NCBI GenBank assembly: GCA_937929835.1
Contig: CALFUU010000052.1
Location: 1-64,000, forward strand
Source of the DNA: an uncultured Saprospiraceae bacterium
GTDB taxonomy: Bacteria > Bacteroidota > Bacteroidia > Chitinophagales > Saprospiraceae
Length of the DNA: 64,000 bases
Reading direction: 5' to 3'
The notes beneath the pieces were generated by a model. The model was given only the letters and a program-made list of their open reading frames with translations, was not told the origin of the DNA and made no database searches. How positions within the stretch are numbered: the stretch's first letter is position 1; the number at the start of each line of letters is the position of its first letter. This document shows positions 35,268-45,051 of the stretch, one piece after another. The translations under genes and the position numbers were made by a program.

Positions 35268-37346
35268 TTAGTTTTGCGGTAGCAACTCATTTATTATTCT
35301 ATCTGCTTTATAAATATATTTCATAGCAGCATAGATTCCACCAGCGTGAACTGAGACAGATCTATTGGATTCTTCGTCATAGATAAAGTTGCCAGGTAGG
35401 GACTCTATATTGCCATCAAAAATGAGCCCAACTGCTTCTCCTTTCTGATTAATAATCGCACTTCCTGAATTTCCGCCAATTATATCATTAGTCGATACAA
35501 AATTTAATGGTGATCGGAGCAATTCAGATGGCGGATTCATCCATTTGTCTGGAAGAGCCCAAGGGAAGATGCCAGCATTGGAGTAATGTCTATCGTACAT
35601 TCCATAATATGTTGTCATAATCGGTGCAGTAGTACCATTGTAATCATATGACTTGACGAGCCCATCACTAATCCTCAGTGTAAAGGTTGCATCTGGAGGT
35701 AGAGAAGTCCCAAAAACATTAAAAGCTTGGTTGGCTATTTTTGTTTCTAGTGATCTTCTATAAGCTGATGATGCGCTGAAAGCCTCATTGGCCTCTTGAT
35801 ATCTGTTGACCATTGTTTCAGACGCTTTTATCATAGGATCCTTTAGCTTGGTAATCTTTTTATCTTTTGACAAAAGCTTTTCTACACCTCGTCTATCTTT
35901 TAAAAATGTAGAGTTTTGAAACAGATTATTCACAAATCCATCAACTGTCATGCCATTGAGCATTCTTGTAAGTGTATTATCACCTTGATAAATATTGCTC
36001 TTTACTTCGTTTAGAAGGACGGTGAGCAGTTGTTTTTCCTTGTCTTTATCTAAGGCTTCTGTTAATCCTAGAATGGATTCTTTGGCCGCTGTTATCTCTG
36101 CCTCTTCAGCTTTATTCTCCACTAAAGCTTTGTACCTAGCTACTTCGTGCATCAAGAGAAAGGCATTACCTCTCAGAGCGGATTGGCCTAGAAGGTTAAT
36201 CGCCCATGCATGAGGATTTAGCTTCTCATATTCATTGGATAACTCATCCCAGTAGTCCAGATCTCCAGAACTAGCTTTTATTTTTTCCTCCATTGCTTCT
36301 TTCCGACCCATAAATTTTGAGTTATGTAGACCGCCCATTATGCCTGTATAGGCTTTTATAGAGTTACTTAGGTTGTTGATAGTACTTAACAATTCTTGTG
36401 CTTGTCTCACCATACCAGCTTCGTCTTTCATTACATTGTAATCTACAAGCATCATATCCCTTCTGTTGGTTAACCATGTCAATAGATGTTTGAATCGGTA
36501 ATCTCTATCAAATTCTAGTTGAGCTACCGTTCTGTAACGCTCTGTGCGCCCCGGGTTCCCTATAACGAATACAGGAGTACCTTCTTCAATGCCGTCGATA
36601 TTGAACTTGTAATAGTTCTCCGATGTATTTAACGGGTTGCCATTTTCATCATAAGCTCTCCAGAATGTACAATCTAGATTATACCGTGGAAACGTAAAGT
36701 TGTCAGGATCTCCTCCATAAAAGCCTAAGTCATTCTCAGGTATAAGTACTAACCTGATATCGTCATACTTCTTATAACCGTATAGGGAGTATTTGCCTCC
36801 AGAATAAAAAGAAACAGTTTGGAGTCTTAGACCTGCCCACTCAGCTTTCTGTTCATATTCTGCTTGTATAGTTTTGAGCATTTCTTGGGCTTTAACTAGC
36901 GCATCGTTGTCGTCAGCAGCCATAGACTTAGCTTTGAGAACACGTGCAGTAATATCTTCGATCTTGATCAGCTGTTCTACAAATAAGTCATCGACTCTTC
37001 TTTCGTCCTCTAACTGCTTGGCATAATAGCCGTTTTTATCAAAATTTTCATTGCCCTGCTGAACTGATATAGCAACATCTCTGCTACAGTGGTGATTGGT
37101 CATAATAAGACCATCTGGTGACACAAAACTTGCGGAACACCAAGATGCAAAGCGTAATGATGACATCCTGACGTCATCAAACCAAGCTTGATCAACTTCC
37201 ATATCATAAGCTTCCTTGAACCATTCTGTTGGTGGCTGTTCAAATGTCCACATTCTACCAAAATCATAGGGTGATACCTCTTCTTGTGAGAAGGAGGGTA
37301 GACTAATCGAAATAAATAAACCAATAAAGAGTAACTGTATTTTCAT
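35268..37346 (-). CDS. S46-family dipeptidyl peptidase (DPP7/DPP11 type)
   Basis: 692 residues, usual length. Signal peptide MKIQLLFIGLFISISLPSFS. Chymotrypsin-fold halves hold the catalytic His in IMTNHHCS (~85-86) and Ser in IIGGNSGSAI (~627); FDGNIESLPGNF is the family's conserved C-terminal segment. S46 enzymes release dipeptides from peptides in the periplasm of Bacteroidota. The residue that sets specificity (Gly in DPP7, Arg in DPP11) falls in SVHAGG; the glycine here favours DPP7-like preference for hydrophobic side chains, but I could not align this exactly. Works downstream of the extracellular proteases also encoded here. Confidence 0.93.
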   Translation of the reverse strand: MKIQLLFIGLFISISLPSFSQEEVSPYDFGRMWTFEQPPTEWFKEAYDMEVDQAWFDDVRMSSLRFASWCSASFVSPDGLIMTNHHCSRDVAISVQQGNENFDKNGYYAKQLEDERRVDDLFVEQLIKIEDITARVLKAKSMAADDNDALVKAQEMLKTIQAEYEQKAEWAGLRLQTVSFYSGGKYSLYGYKKYDDIRLVLIPENDLGFYGGDPDNFTFPRYNLDCTFWRAYDENGNPLNTSENYYKFNIDGIEEGTPVFVIGNPGRTERYRTVAQLEFDRDYRFKHLLTWLTNRRDMMLVDYNVMKDEAGMVRQAQELLSTINNLSNSIKAYTGIMGGLHNSKFMGRKEAMEEKIKASSGDLDYWDELSNEYEKLNPHAWAINLLGQSALRGNAFLLMHEVARYKALVENKAEEAEITAAKESILGLTEALDKDKEKQLLTVLLNEVKSNIYQGDNTLTRMLNGMTVDGFVNNLFQNSTFLKDRRGVEKLLSKDKKITKLKDPMIKASETMVNRYQEANEAFSASSAYRRSLETKIANQAFNVFGTSLPPDATFTLRISDGLVKSYDYNGTTAPIMTTYYGMYDRHYSNAGIFPWALPDKWMNPPSELLRSPLNFVSTNDIIGGNSGSAIINQKGEAVGLIFDGNIESLPGNFIYDEESNRSVSVHAGGIYAAMKYIYKADRIINELLPQN

Positions 37347-37693
37347 TTTAATGCCATTTGAATAAAATCATCAATTAAAACATCTTCAAAATACCAAAAT
37401 ACTCAGTCTTATATCTTTTGTTGGTCTTTAACTTTTACCCAAAGGTTAAAGTCTATCTATAATGCATTGAATATCAAATAGTTAGGTTTAGTACAGTCTG
37501 CTGTGTTAACTTAGTTGAGTCTATAAATTGAAAATACAAGACTTAGTCTTAACTTCGTTATTCGATCAATTAGAGTTTATTTATATATGTTTTTTAGACA
37601 TATGTATAAAAAGCTGATTTACAACAGTATATTTGGGTCACTAAATATGCTCACACTATCGTTGTCTATTTTAATAATAACCAAAAGCGTAAA
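37347..37693. other. 347-bp intergenic region upstream of the repeat protein
   Basis: Divergent spacer between the S46 peptidase and the 1624-residue protein. It holds a 7-bp inverted repeat (CTTTAAC 37426-37432 and GTTAAAG 37445-37451) and a perfect -7 box at 37628. It is strongly AT-rich; no gene is convincing. Confidence 0.6.
37628..37635 (+). promoter_or_regulatory. -7 box TATATTTG of the 1624-residue protein gene
   Basis: Perfect TAnnTTTG, 58 bases before the ATG at 37694, leaving a leader of about 50 bases. Confidence 0.5.
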
Positions 37694-40600
37694 ATGAATT
37701 ACCGCAATTTGATGACCAAGTTCTTAGCTATTGTAGCTATATGTGGCTTTTCAAACTTAACTCTAGCCGATGGGGGAGACTTCTCCACCTCGACTGTCCA
37801 TTTTAACTTAGATGCTTGTTCATCTTTTATTACACAAGGGACTAATAGTGACTACAGTGAATTTACAGCCTCAATTGATAATGCAGCTTCTTGTTTGCAA
37901 TTAGATGTTGTCGGTGGAAATCTCTACAGAGTGTCACCAATGATAAACCCCCACTCGTGTACTGAGGGTATTAATGGATCAAACGCCATGTGTGTGAGTT
38001 CATTAGCTACTTGTGGTTATGATGCAGGGAATATGAGATCCGTGAAATTCGACTTATTGGTAACCCCAGGGTCTGACGGAACTGGTACTCTGAGCGGCTT
38101 ATCTTTTTACGAACAAGCTCCAGAAACATACTCTTGGATACAAGGTCCTACGGGACTTAACAATTATCCTACACAATATGGTGTAAGGGTACTCAGAGAT
38201 GGTGCTGAGATATGGAGAAGCGAGGATAATGCTACAACAACTGGATGGACTCTAGAGTCTTTCAGTTTTACAAGCGAAGATTTTACAGTAACAAGTCCAG
38301 CTACATTTACCTTTGAGTTTCTAGGCTATTGCACAGTTGGCAATGGATCTACTGTTACAGCTTGGGATTTGGATGAAATATCTGTACAAGCTAGTTGTGG
38401 AGATCCAATAGATGGAGGTAACCTAACACTTTCAGGTGGTATTATGAACACATCAACTTGTGTTGGATTGGGTACAAGTGATCCGATAGAAACAGTTCTT
38501 ACAGGTGCTGTTGGTCCTAACTCAGGTTATATCATTACAGATTTAGATGGTAATATTTTAGGATTACCTACCGCACCTCCGTTTGATTTTGAAGGTGCTG
38601 GTACTGGTGCTTGCCTTATCTGGCACGCTTCATTTACTGGTACATTGACTGGTCTTACTGTCGGCGCCAATGCAGCAGATATTGAAGGATGTTTTGATTT
38701 ATCTAATAGTGTTAGAGTGGATAGATTTACTGCTGATGGTGGTACAATTTCTACACCTAACGGCAGTGCTATCTGTGCTACTGGTAATAACTTATTAGAT
38801 GTTTCGGTAAGTGGAGTAATAGGATCTTCAAGACTCTTAATAACAGACTTAAATGGAAATATATTAGCACTTCCTTCTGGTTCACCAGTTGATCTTTCTA
38901 ATATCAATGCTTCAGAGTGTTTGGTCTGGAATCTTGGATTCAATGGTAATATCAATGGTCTTGCTGTTGGTCAGAATGCCAATAACCTGACAGGAACTTG
39001 TTTCAGTTTGTCTAATGCGATATCAGTTTCCAAAACAGTCGTTGATCCAGGCGTATTGTCTACAAACGGTGTGACATTTGTAAATATTTGTGAGGGTAAT
39101 GGTACATCAAACATTATCAATACCACTCTTAATGATGTTCAGGGTAATGCACAACTGATATTAACAGATGCGAATGGAAATATTATAAATTCAAATCTCT
39201 CATCTCCAGTAGATTTTTCTGGTTTTGATTCAGCTACTTATTTCATCTATAATGTGGCCTATGATGGAAACATCAATGGTCTTACCAATGGTGCAAATAT
39301 CAATGGTCTTTCAGGTGATTGTGTAGGTTTATCTAATTCTATAGAAATAGAAAAGGAGAGTGCTTCAGGAGGTACAATCAGCTCTTCTATGGGTTCTGAT
39401 TTCGAACTATGTATCGAGGGAGTTGTATCTGATCCTATTGATGTGTCACTAAGTGGCGCCGAAGGCGCATTTAGTAGATGGGTCATCACGGATGATAATG
39501 GTGTTATTATAGCACTACCTGGTCCACCACCTTTCAATCTTGACCCAGTAGTAGGTGACGTATGTAACATATGGCACCTTGGATTCGAAAGTTCTTTCAC
39601 AGGACTTTTTCTCGGACAAAATGTATCTGCATTTACGGGTTGCTTTGGTTTGTCTAACAGCATAAGAGTTACAAAAAGATCATCAAGTGCCGGTAGAATA
39701 AGTGCCAATGGTGGTTTTACCTTTATAGATGTTTGTGGCACAGGTAATCAAACTGTTAATGTCAACTTACTCAATAACTTCGGAGAAAATCAGACTTGGG
39801 TAGTTTCTGATCCTAATGGAATGATCCTGAGTGTTGGTGGAGGTCCAAATTTCGATTTTAGTAGCTTCCCACTAGGAGAGTACAGAATAAATCATATTTC
39901 CTATTTCTCTGGAGCAGCTCCACAAGTAGGCGGTAATATCAATACACTAACTGCTGACTGTCTCGATGTATCCAATCAAATGGTGATCAACAAGACAGAT
40001 CCAGTTGGCGGTACGATAAGTTTCCAAGGTGGTACAAGCCTGTCTGTATGTGGAGATGGTCAAGCTGATAATATCAATGTTACTATCGCAGGTAACCAAG
40101 GAGGCTTTATGAGATGGTTGGTTACAGATGCCAACGGTAACATCCTTGCTCTACCTGGTAACCCACCTTTCAATTTTGAAGGTCTACCAGAAGGTGTCTG
40201 TTTCTTATGGAACTTAAGTTTCGAAGACGGTATAAGTGGCCTTTCAGTAGGCGCAAACGTTAGCGGGCTTACAGGCTGTGCTAGTCTTTCTAACTCTATC
40301 GAAATAACTAAGAAATCTATAAGTCCTGGTTCTGTATCTTTACCAGACGGCAGCGTGAGCATTGGTATCTGTCTAGAAGATGACATGTCTAATGAAGTTG
40401 ATGTTGTTCACTCAGGAGCTAATGGAAATAATGGTGAATTTGTCATTACTGACGATTCAGGAAATATACTTGGTGTAGGACCATCATTTCCGTTTGATTT
40501 CACTCCTGCTGGCCCAGGCATATGCAGAGTTTATTTTGTAAGTTATGATGATATCACTGGTCTACAGATGGGTGGTACAATAGCTGGACTAGATGGGTGC

Positions 40601-42568
40601 TTTGCAGTTTCTAACTTTGTAACTGTATCTAGGAGTGTATCTAATGGAGGTACTATCAGCCTCGATGGAGGAGCTACGACAACTACTATATGTGTTGGAG
40701 AAGGAACCTTAGACCAGATCAATGTAAATATTGGAGGAACACAATCTGGAAACATCAATAGATGGATAATTACGGATGCAGATGGCAACATTTTAGGTCT
40801 TCCAAGTGCACCTCCTTTCAATTTTGAAGGGGCGGGTCCTGGAGTATGTTCTATATATAACGTTAACTATTCTGGTTCTCTTACTGGATTAGCTATGGGC
40901 GCAAACATAAGTGATCTGGAAGGATGCTTTGACTTATCTAACAGAGTTACTGTTAATAGAGTAACGATAGATAATTCTTCTAGTACTTCAACCCTGACAT
41001 ATAATATGAACGCTTGTAATGCTCAGAATGCAGGAACAGGTGGGTCTGACTACACAGAGCTTACTGGAATTGCAAATAATAGTGGTTCTTGTTCTACACT
41101 TTCTGGTGGTCACATATTTAGAAATAACCCTACGGTTAACCCTCATTCATGTACACCAGGTCTAAATGGTTCTACCGCAGTATGTGTGAGTTCATCTACA
41201 AGTTGTGACTTTATTGCAAACAGTGATTTGGCTGTTAGATTTGATGTTACTGTCGACCCTGCAGCCAACGGTGTAGGACAATTGACTAGTGTTAGTTTCT
41301 ATGAAGCGGCACCAACAATGTTTAATTGGATAAATGGATCTTCTGGACCGAACAACTATCCGACTAGATATGGTATCCGAGTATTGAAAAATGGAACTGA
41401 AGTATTCAGACAAGTTGGTATTGCCACATCTAATGACTTCTCTCTAGAAAGTTTCAATTTCTCTAATAACCCAGAGTTTTCAGTTACAACTGCCACAACA
41501 TTCTCTTTCGAATTGCTTGGGTATTGTACTGCTGGCATTAATTCTACTGTAACGGCTTGGGATATAGAAGATCTTGTAATAACATCTCAATGTCCTGGTG
41601 GTCTTAGTGGTGGTGATATAACACTTTCCAATGGCGCTACTGCAGGAAGCACTACAATAGACGTATGTGTTGATGATGGCATAAATGAAGATATCACTGT
41701 CAATCTTGTAAATGCAGCGGGTCCTAATATGACTTATGTTATTACAGATAGTGATTTAAATATTTTGGCATTACCAATGTCTCAGCCATTCAACTTTGAA
41801 GGCGTACCACCAGGAGTTTGTTTGATATGGAACTTGGCTTTTGTAGATGGTCTAACTGGCGCATCTGTAGGTGCGAATGCGGCTAACCTATCAGGTTGCT
41901 TCTCTCTATCTAATCCGATCACAGTGAATAGATTTGTTGGTGATGATTGTCCAGATCCATTTGTGTCTGGAGGAAACCTAACAAGCTTAAACGGATTTGT
42001 AGCTGAGGAACTATGTGTAACAGATGGTGAGTCTGACTTAATTGATGTGCAACTGACAGATGCTGCGGGCACACACTCTGCTTGGGTAATAACGAATGCC
42101 GATCACGTAATAGTGGATATGCCTTCTGGATTTCCTATTGATGTGGAGGGTAGTGCTGTAGGAACTTCTTACCTCTATCATATCAGTTATGTAGGTGCCT
42201 TGAGCAATATGGCTGTAGGTAACGAACTCAGTATGATAGAAGGACTGCATGCCTTCTCAAATGCTCTAATCATCAACAAAGTGGATTGTAATGTAACAGA
42301 GTCTGTAAGAGAGTCTATAGACAGATTTCCTACTGATTTCAGTGTTTATCCTAATCCTGCTAATAATGCAGTCACAGTTGCAGCTAATGCAGTTAATTCA
42401 ACTGTTTCTACAGTAGAAGTATTTGATACCTTTGGTCAGTTAGTTGGATCATACCAATTGACAACCAAAGATGTAAGCATTGACTTAACAGAATACCCTG
42501 AAGGTTATTATCTAGTGAAAGTAAGCTCAGGAGGAAACTCTTACAGCAGAAGCTTTATCAAGATATAA
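37694..42568 (+). CDS. Large T9SS-secreted repeat protein (ten ~107-residue repeats)
   Basis: 1624 residues; repeat family not recognised by name. Layout: signal peptide 1-25; module M (31-236) with cysteines and VNPHSC/INPHSC; repeats 1-8 (~237-1096); a second module M (~1097-1300) with the same landmarks (NPHSC, FYE.AP, NNYPT.YG.RVL, ELLGYCT, VTAWD); repeats 9-10 (~1301-1536); a type A T9SS sorting domain (VYPNPANN...). Each repeat runs: GGTIS, a first cysteine (ICVGxG), V(I/V)TDxxGNILALP, PFxFEG, GxCxIWxLxF, GLxxGxN, GCFxLSNxIxVxK. Repeat 10 has lost the last two cysteines. Probably a surface adhesin or scaffold; ligand unknown. Preceded by a -7 box and closed by a strong terminator, so it is a single-gene unit. 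Confidence 0.9.
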   Translation: MNYRNLMTKFLAIVAICGFSNLTLADGGDFSTSTVHFNLDACSSFITQGTNSDYSEFTASIDNAASCLQLDVVGGNLYRVSPMINPHSCTEGINGSNAMCVSSLATCGYDAGNMRSVKFDLLVTPGSDGTGTLSGLSFYEQAPETYSWIQGPTGLNNYPTQYGVRVLRDGAEIWRSEDNATTTGWTLESFSFTSEDFTVTSPATFTFEFLGYCTVGNGSTVTAWDLDEISVQASCGDPIDGGNLTLSGGIMNTSTCVGLGTSDPIETVLTGAVGPNSGYIITDLDGNILGLPTAPPFDFEGAGTGACLIWHASFTGTLTGLTVGANAADIEGCFDLSNSVRVDRFTADGGTISTPNGSAICATGNNLLDVSVSGVIGSSRLLITDLNGNILALPSGSPVDLSNINASECLVWNLGFNGNINGLAVGQNANNLTGTCFSLSNAISVSKTVVDPGVLSTNGVTFVNICEGNGTSNIINTTLNDVQGNAQLILTDANGNIINSNLSSPVDFSGFDSATYFIYNVAYDGNINGLTNGANINGLSGDCVGLSNSIEIEKESASGGTISSSMGSDFELCIEGVVSDPIDVSLSGAEGAFSRWVITDDNGVIIALPGPPPFNLDPVVGDVCNIWHLGFESSFTGLFLGQNVSAFTGCFGLSNSIRVTKRSSSAGRISANGGFTFIDVCGTGNQTVNVNLLNNFGENQTWVVSDPNGMILSVGGGPNFDFSSFPLGEYRINHISYFSGAAPQVGGNINTLTADCLDVSNQMVINKTDPVGGTISFQGGTSLSVCGDGQADNINVTIAGNQGGFMRWLVTDANGNILALPGNPPFNFEGLPEGVCFLWNLSFEDGISGLSVGANVSGLTGCASLSNSIEITKKSISPGSVSLPDGSVSIGICLEDDMSNEVDVVHSGANGNNGEFVITDDSGNILGVGPSFPFDFTPAGPGICRVYFVSYDDITGLQMGGTIAGLDGCFAVSNFVTVSRSVSNGGTISLDGGATTTTICVGEGTLDQINVNIGGTQSGNINRWIITDADGNILGLPSAPPFNFEGAGPGVCSIYNVNYSGSLTGLAMGANISDLEGCFDLSNRVTVNRVTIDNSSSTSTLTYNMNACNAQNAGTGGSDYTELTGIANNSGSCSTLSGGHIFRNNPTVNPHSCTPGLNGSTAVCVSSSTSCDFIANSDLAVRFDVTVDPAANGVGQLTSVSFYEAAPTMFNWINGSSGPNNYPTRYGIRVLKNGTEVFRQVGIATSNDFSLESFNFSNNPEFSVTTATTFSFELLGYCTAGINSTVTAWDIEDLVITSQCPGGLSGGDITLSNGATAGSTTIDVCVDDGINEDITVNLVNAAGPNMTYVITDSDLNILALPMSQPFNFEGVPPGVCLIWNLAFVDGLTGASVGANAANLSGCFSLSNPITVNRFVGDDCPDPFVSGGNLTSLNGFVAEELCVTDGESDLIDVQLTDAAGTHSAWVITNADHVIVDMPSGFPIDVEGSAVGTSYLYHISYVGALSNMAVGNELSMIEGLHAFSNALIINKVDCNVTESVRESIDRFPTDFSVYPNPANNAVTVAANAVNSTVSTVEVFDTFGQLVGSYQLTTKDVSIDLTEYPEGYYLVKVSSGGNSYSRSFIKI
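38405..42300 (+). repeat. Diverged in-frame repeats, unit about 320 bp
   Basis: Ten units begin near 38416, 38740, 39047, 39369, 39692, 40009, 40325, 40645, 41611 and 41969. A non-repeat insertion at about 40981-41593 is itself a second copy of the sequence at about 37785-38400 at protein level. The units differ by many substitutions, so this is old duplication, not recent tandem copying. Confidence 0.88.
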
Positions 42569-42587
42569 TCTAACATACAGATATATA

Positions 42588-42621
42588 AAAGCCTTGTCAG
42601 TTACTGGCAAGGCTTTTTTTG
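42588..42621 (+). terminator. Intrinsic terminator of the repeat protein gene
   Basis: AAAGCCTTG (42588-42596) and CAAGGCTTT (42608-42616) pair perfectly and CAG/CTG extends the stem to a three-base loop; a T-run follows. Confidence 0.92.
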
Positions 42622-42632
42622 TTTCCTAGTAT

Positions 42633-42640
42633 TACCTTTG
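42633..42640 (+). promoter_or_regulatory. -7 box TACCTTTG of dynamin-like gene
   Basis: Perfect TAnnTTTG, 25 bases before the ATG at 42666, immediately after the preceding terminator. Confidence 0.55.
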
Positions 42641-42665
42641 CACTTTACTGACGTCATAATTACTG

Positions 42666-44405
42666 ATGAAGAACTCAAGTCTCCTTAACGCTAACGATAC
42701 AGCCAAACACAAAGCTTTGCTGAATAATGCTGTGAGTACTCTATTGCAGATTACTCAAAAAATTGATCATAAGGAGCTTGAAAAAACTGTAACCGATATA
42801 AAGGAACGCATAGATGATCCATTTATGTTTGTCATTGCTGGTGAGGTAAAGGCTGGAAAAAGTAGTTTTATCAATGCACTCCTTGATGCTAATAAGGAGA
42901 TATGTAAGGTTGCAGCCTCTCCTATGACCGATACTATACAGCAAATAGTCTATGGTGAAAAAGAGTCTATTACAGACATCAATGAATACCTTAAGCGTAT
43001 TACCCAACCCGTAGAAATTCTTAAAGAAATTGCAATCGTTGATACACCTGGAACAAATACGATTGTAGATCATCATCAAGAGATAACTGAGAGATTTATC
43101 CCTTCATCGGATCTGATTGTTTTTGTTTTTGAGTCTAAGAACCCTTACCGCCAGTCTGCTTGGGACTTCTTTGAGTTTATTAAAGATGAGTGGAAAAAGA
43201 AAATTATTTTCATTCTCCAACAGAAGGATCTGATGGTGCCTGAGGATTTGGTAACTAACATAAATGGGGTAAAAGAGTATGCAGTGAAACAGGGTATTAA
43301 AGATCCGAAGGTCTTTCCAGTTTCGGCCTTAATGGAACTCAATGGTGAAAAAGAAGAAAGCGGTTTCAAGCCAGTGAGGAAATATATACAAGACAATATT
43401 ACGGGTGGTAAAGCTCCTTTTTTGAAAATTCTTAATAATGCAGAAACTGCATTAAATATTAATGATAAGATTTACAAAGGTGTAATCATACGCAAAGAGC
43501 AGTTTCAATCTGACTCCAGATTTAGGACAGATATCCGCGATACTTTAGATAAGCAAGAGGAAAAGACAAAGCGCCAAGTAGATCAATTGGTAGAAAATCT
43601 ATTGGCCAGTTATGATAGAATTACCAATAAGAAAAAGGAGAAACTTAAGGGAGGAGTCGGTGTTGTCTCGATGCTTAGAAGATCCATCTCTTCAAAATTT
43701 GGCAAGACAAAAAGTCCCAAAGAATGGTTTGATGCCTTGGCTGCTGATTTGGAGAAAGACCTCAATACAGAATTTAAGGACAAGCTTAGAGAAGGTGTTG
43801 TTGACATAGCAGATAGTATCCAAACTATGGGTAAACTAATTGATGCTAAGATCAAGAACAGTGAGACAATCTTAAAAGACAATCACGAAATATTTAGTGA
43901 TATCGCGGAGCGCAGAGCCAATGTGTTGAGAGACTTGCAAGAGACATTTTCTGGTTTTCTTAAGTCGTCTGAGAACTTCTATAATAGAGAACTAATCCAC
44001 GGTGCAGATGATATAGCGCCTAATCTTGCCAAGGGTGGCGGTATAGCCATAATTGGGATGATCCTTACAACATTGACAAGTACAATTGCTCTAGATGTGA
44101 CAGGGGGTATCTTGACCGCAATAGGATTTGTTTTTGCTGGGGTGACTGTTGGCCTCAATAGGAGTAAAATTATTAAGGGGTACGAAACAGAAGTTGCGAA
44201 TGGTAGAGAACGCATCAAGGAGGAGATTACTATAAAACTCAATGAATACACTACCAAAATCAAGAATAGAATCAATGACAACTTTGTAAGATTCGATCAG
44301 CTTTTGGAAGAAGAACAAAAAACCATTACCTATCTAGAAGAAGAACATCACCGGATTACTGCAGAGATTTCTCAAGTGAAACAAGAAGTAGCTCAGATGG
44401 TCTAA
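42666..44405 (+). CDS. Bacterial dynamin-like GTPase
   Basis: 579 residues. G domain with P-loop GEVKAGKSSFIN (59-70), switch I Thr in SPMTDT, DTPGTNT (126-132) and LQQKD in place of the usual TKxD base-recognition motif. A helical stalk follows (~250-450), then a paired hydrophobic segment at ~455-495 (IAIIGMILTTLTSTIAL and ILTAIGFVFAGVTVGL) that should act as the membrane paddle, and a C-terminal coiled coil (EEEQKTITYLEEEHHRIT). Bacterial dynamins remodel or repair membranes; some protect against phage or antibiotics. Here it is a single gene without the usual second dynamin. Role in this organism is unknown. Confidence 0.9.
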   Translation: MKNSSLLNANDTAKHKALLNNAVSTLLQITQKIDHKELEKTVTDIKERIDDPFMFVIAGEVKAGKSSFINALLDANKEICKVAASPMTDTIQQIVYGEKESITDINEYLKRITQPVEILKEIAIVDTPGTNTIVDHHQEITERFIPSSDLIVFVFESKNPYRQSAWDFFEFIKDEWKKKIIFILQQKDLMVPEDLVTNINGVKEYAVKQGIKDPKVFPVSALMELNGEKEESGFKPVRKYIQDNITGGKAPFLKILNNAETALNINDKIYKGVIIRKEQFQSDSRFRTDIRDTLDKQEEKTKRQVDQLVENLLASYDRITNKKKEKLKGGVGVVSMLRRSISSKFGKTKSPKEWFDALAADLEKDLNTEFKDKLREGVVDIADSIQTMGKLIDAKIKNSETILKDNHEIFSDIAERRANVLRDLQETFSGFLKSSENFYNRELIHGADDIAPNLAKGGGIAIIGMILTTLTSTIALDVTGGILTAIGFVFAGVTVGLNRSKIIKGYETEVANGRERIKEEITIKLNEYTTKIKNRINDNFVRFDQLLEEEQKTITYLEEEHHRITAEISQVKQEVAQMV

Positions 44406-44445
44406 TCTGGAACATAATACGAATACCTGCTATCTCTCTGACTAG

Positions 44446-45039
44446 CTATTGCACATAGGCAGCACCCTCAGGCCCTAGATTAAAAATAAGATCGAGACAA
44501 CTTAGGTTAGCTACAAAACCATATTTATTCTCAAAGACTTGCCCATAGGATTTAATTTGTTGTGTCTGCGGTATGTCCATTCTGTAATCTTGATATATTA
44601 TGTCTTTGCTTGACACATATTTTTTGGAGTAGCTCCAACTCTTACAATAGTCTATAGATTTCAGATAGTTTAAAATTGATAAGTTGAGTAGCCATAGGGT
44701 CGGCGGACTTTGACCAATCAATTCAGAAATATCGTCTATGTAATGCTCATAAAACGGTGCGGAGCCGTAAGATGATTTTATATGCTTAAGATGTTGGACT
44801 TGCCATGCTTCATCATATGAGATCTCGGTTTCAGTAATCAGGGACTTAGTTTTACCTTTTTTTAATGGAACAGAAAGTTGATATGGGCCATTAGCATTTA
44901 GAATTGTAGTTCGATTACGTATAGTTCTTTTTTGATAGTTTTCATGTGCTTCTAGAATAACAGAATGGGTATTCATTACCTTGAGGTAGGATAAGGGAGG
45001 AAAATAACTTGTCGGTAGTAGGGCAATAATTTCTTTCAT
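44446..45039 (-). CDS. WbqC-family protein
   Basis: 197 residues. Begins IIALLPTSYFPPLSYL, the WbqC start (P..YFP...Y), with NRTTILNANGPYQLSVPLKKG and FYEHYIDDISELI. The family is often found in O-antigen and surface polysaccharide loci and is thought to serve sugar modification or transfer, without a proven reaction. Its ATG is only 12 bases from the ATG of a divergent glycosyltransferase gene, which supports a glycan role. Confidence 0.88.
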   Translation of the reverse strand: MKEIIALLPTSYFPPLSYLKVMNTHSVILEAHENYQKRTIRNRTTILNANGPYQLSVPLKKGKTKSLITETEISYDEAWQVQHLKHIKSSYGSAPFYEHYIDDISELIGQSPPTLWLLNLSILNYLKSIDYCKSWSYSKKYVSSKDIIYQDYRMDIPQTQQIKSYGQVFENKYGFVANLSCLDLIFNLGPEGAAYVQ

Positions 45040-45051
45040 CTAACTGGCAAT

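Noticed and set aside
37587-37697. 36-codon plus-strand frame with a hydrophobic tail whose stop overlaps the ATG of the 1624-residue gene
   Set aside because: It spans the perfect -7 box at 37628, so it would not be on the transcript, and hydrophobic codons are expected in such AT-rich DNA.
38405-42300. Regularly spaced repeats that could suggest CRISPR or a recent tandem array
   Set aside because: The unit is ~320 bp, coding and diverged, with no short identical repeats and no spacers.
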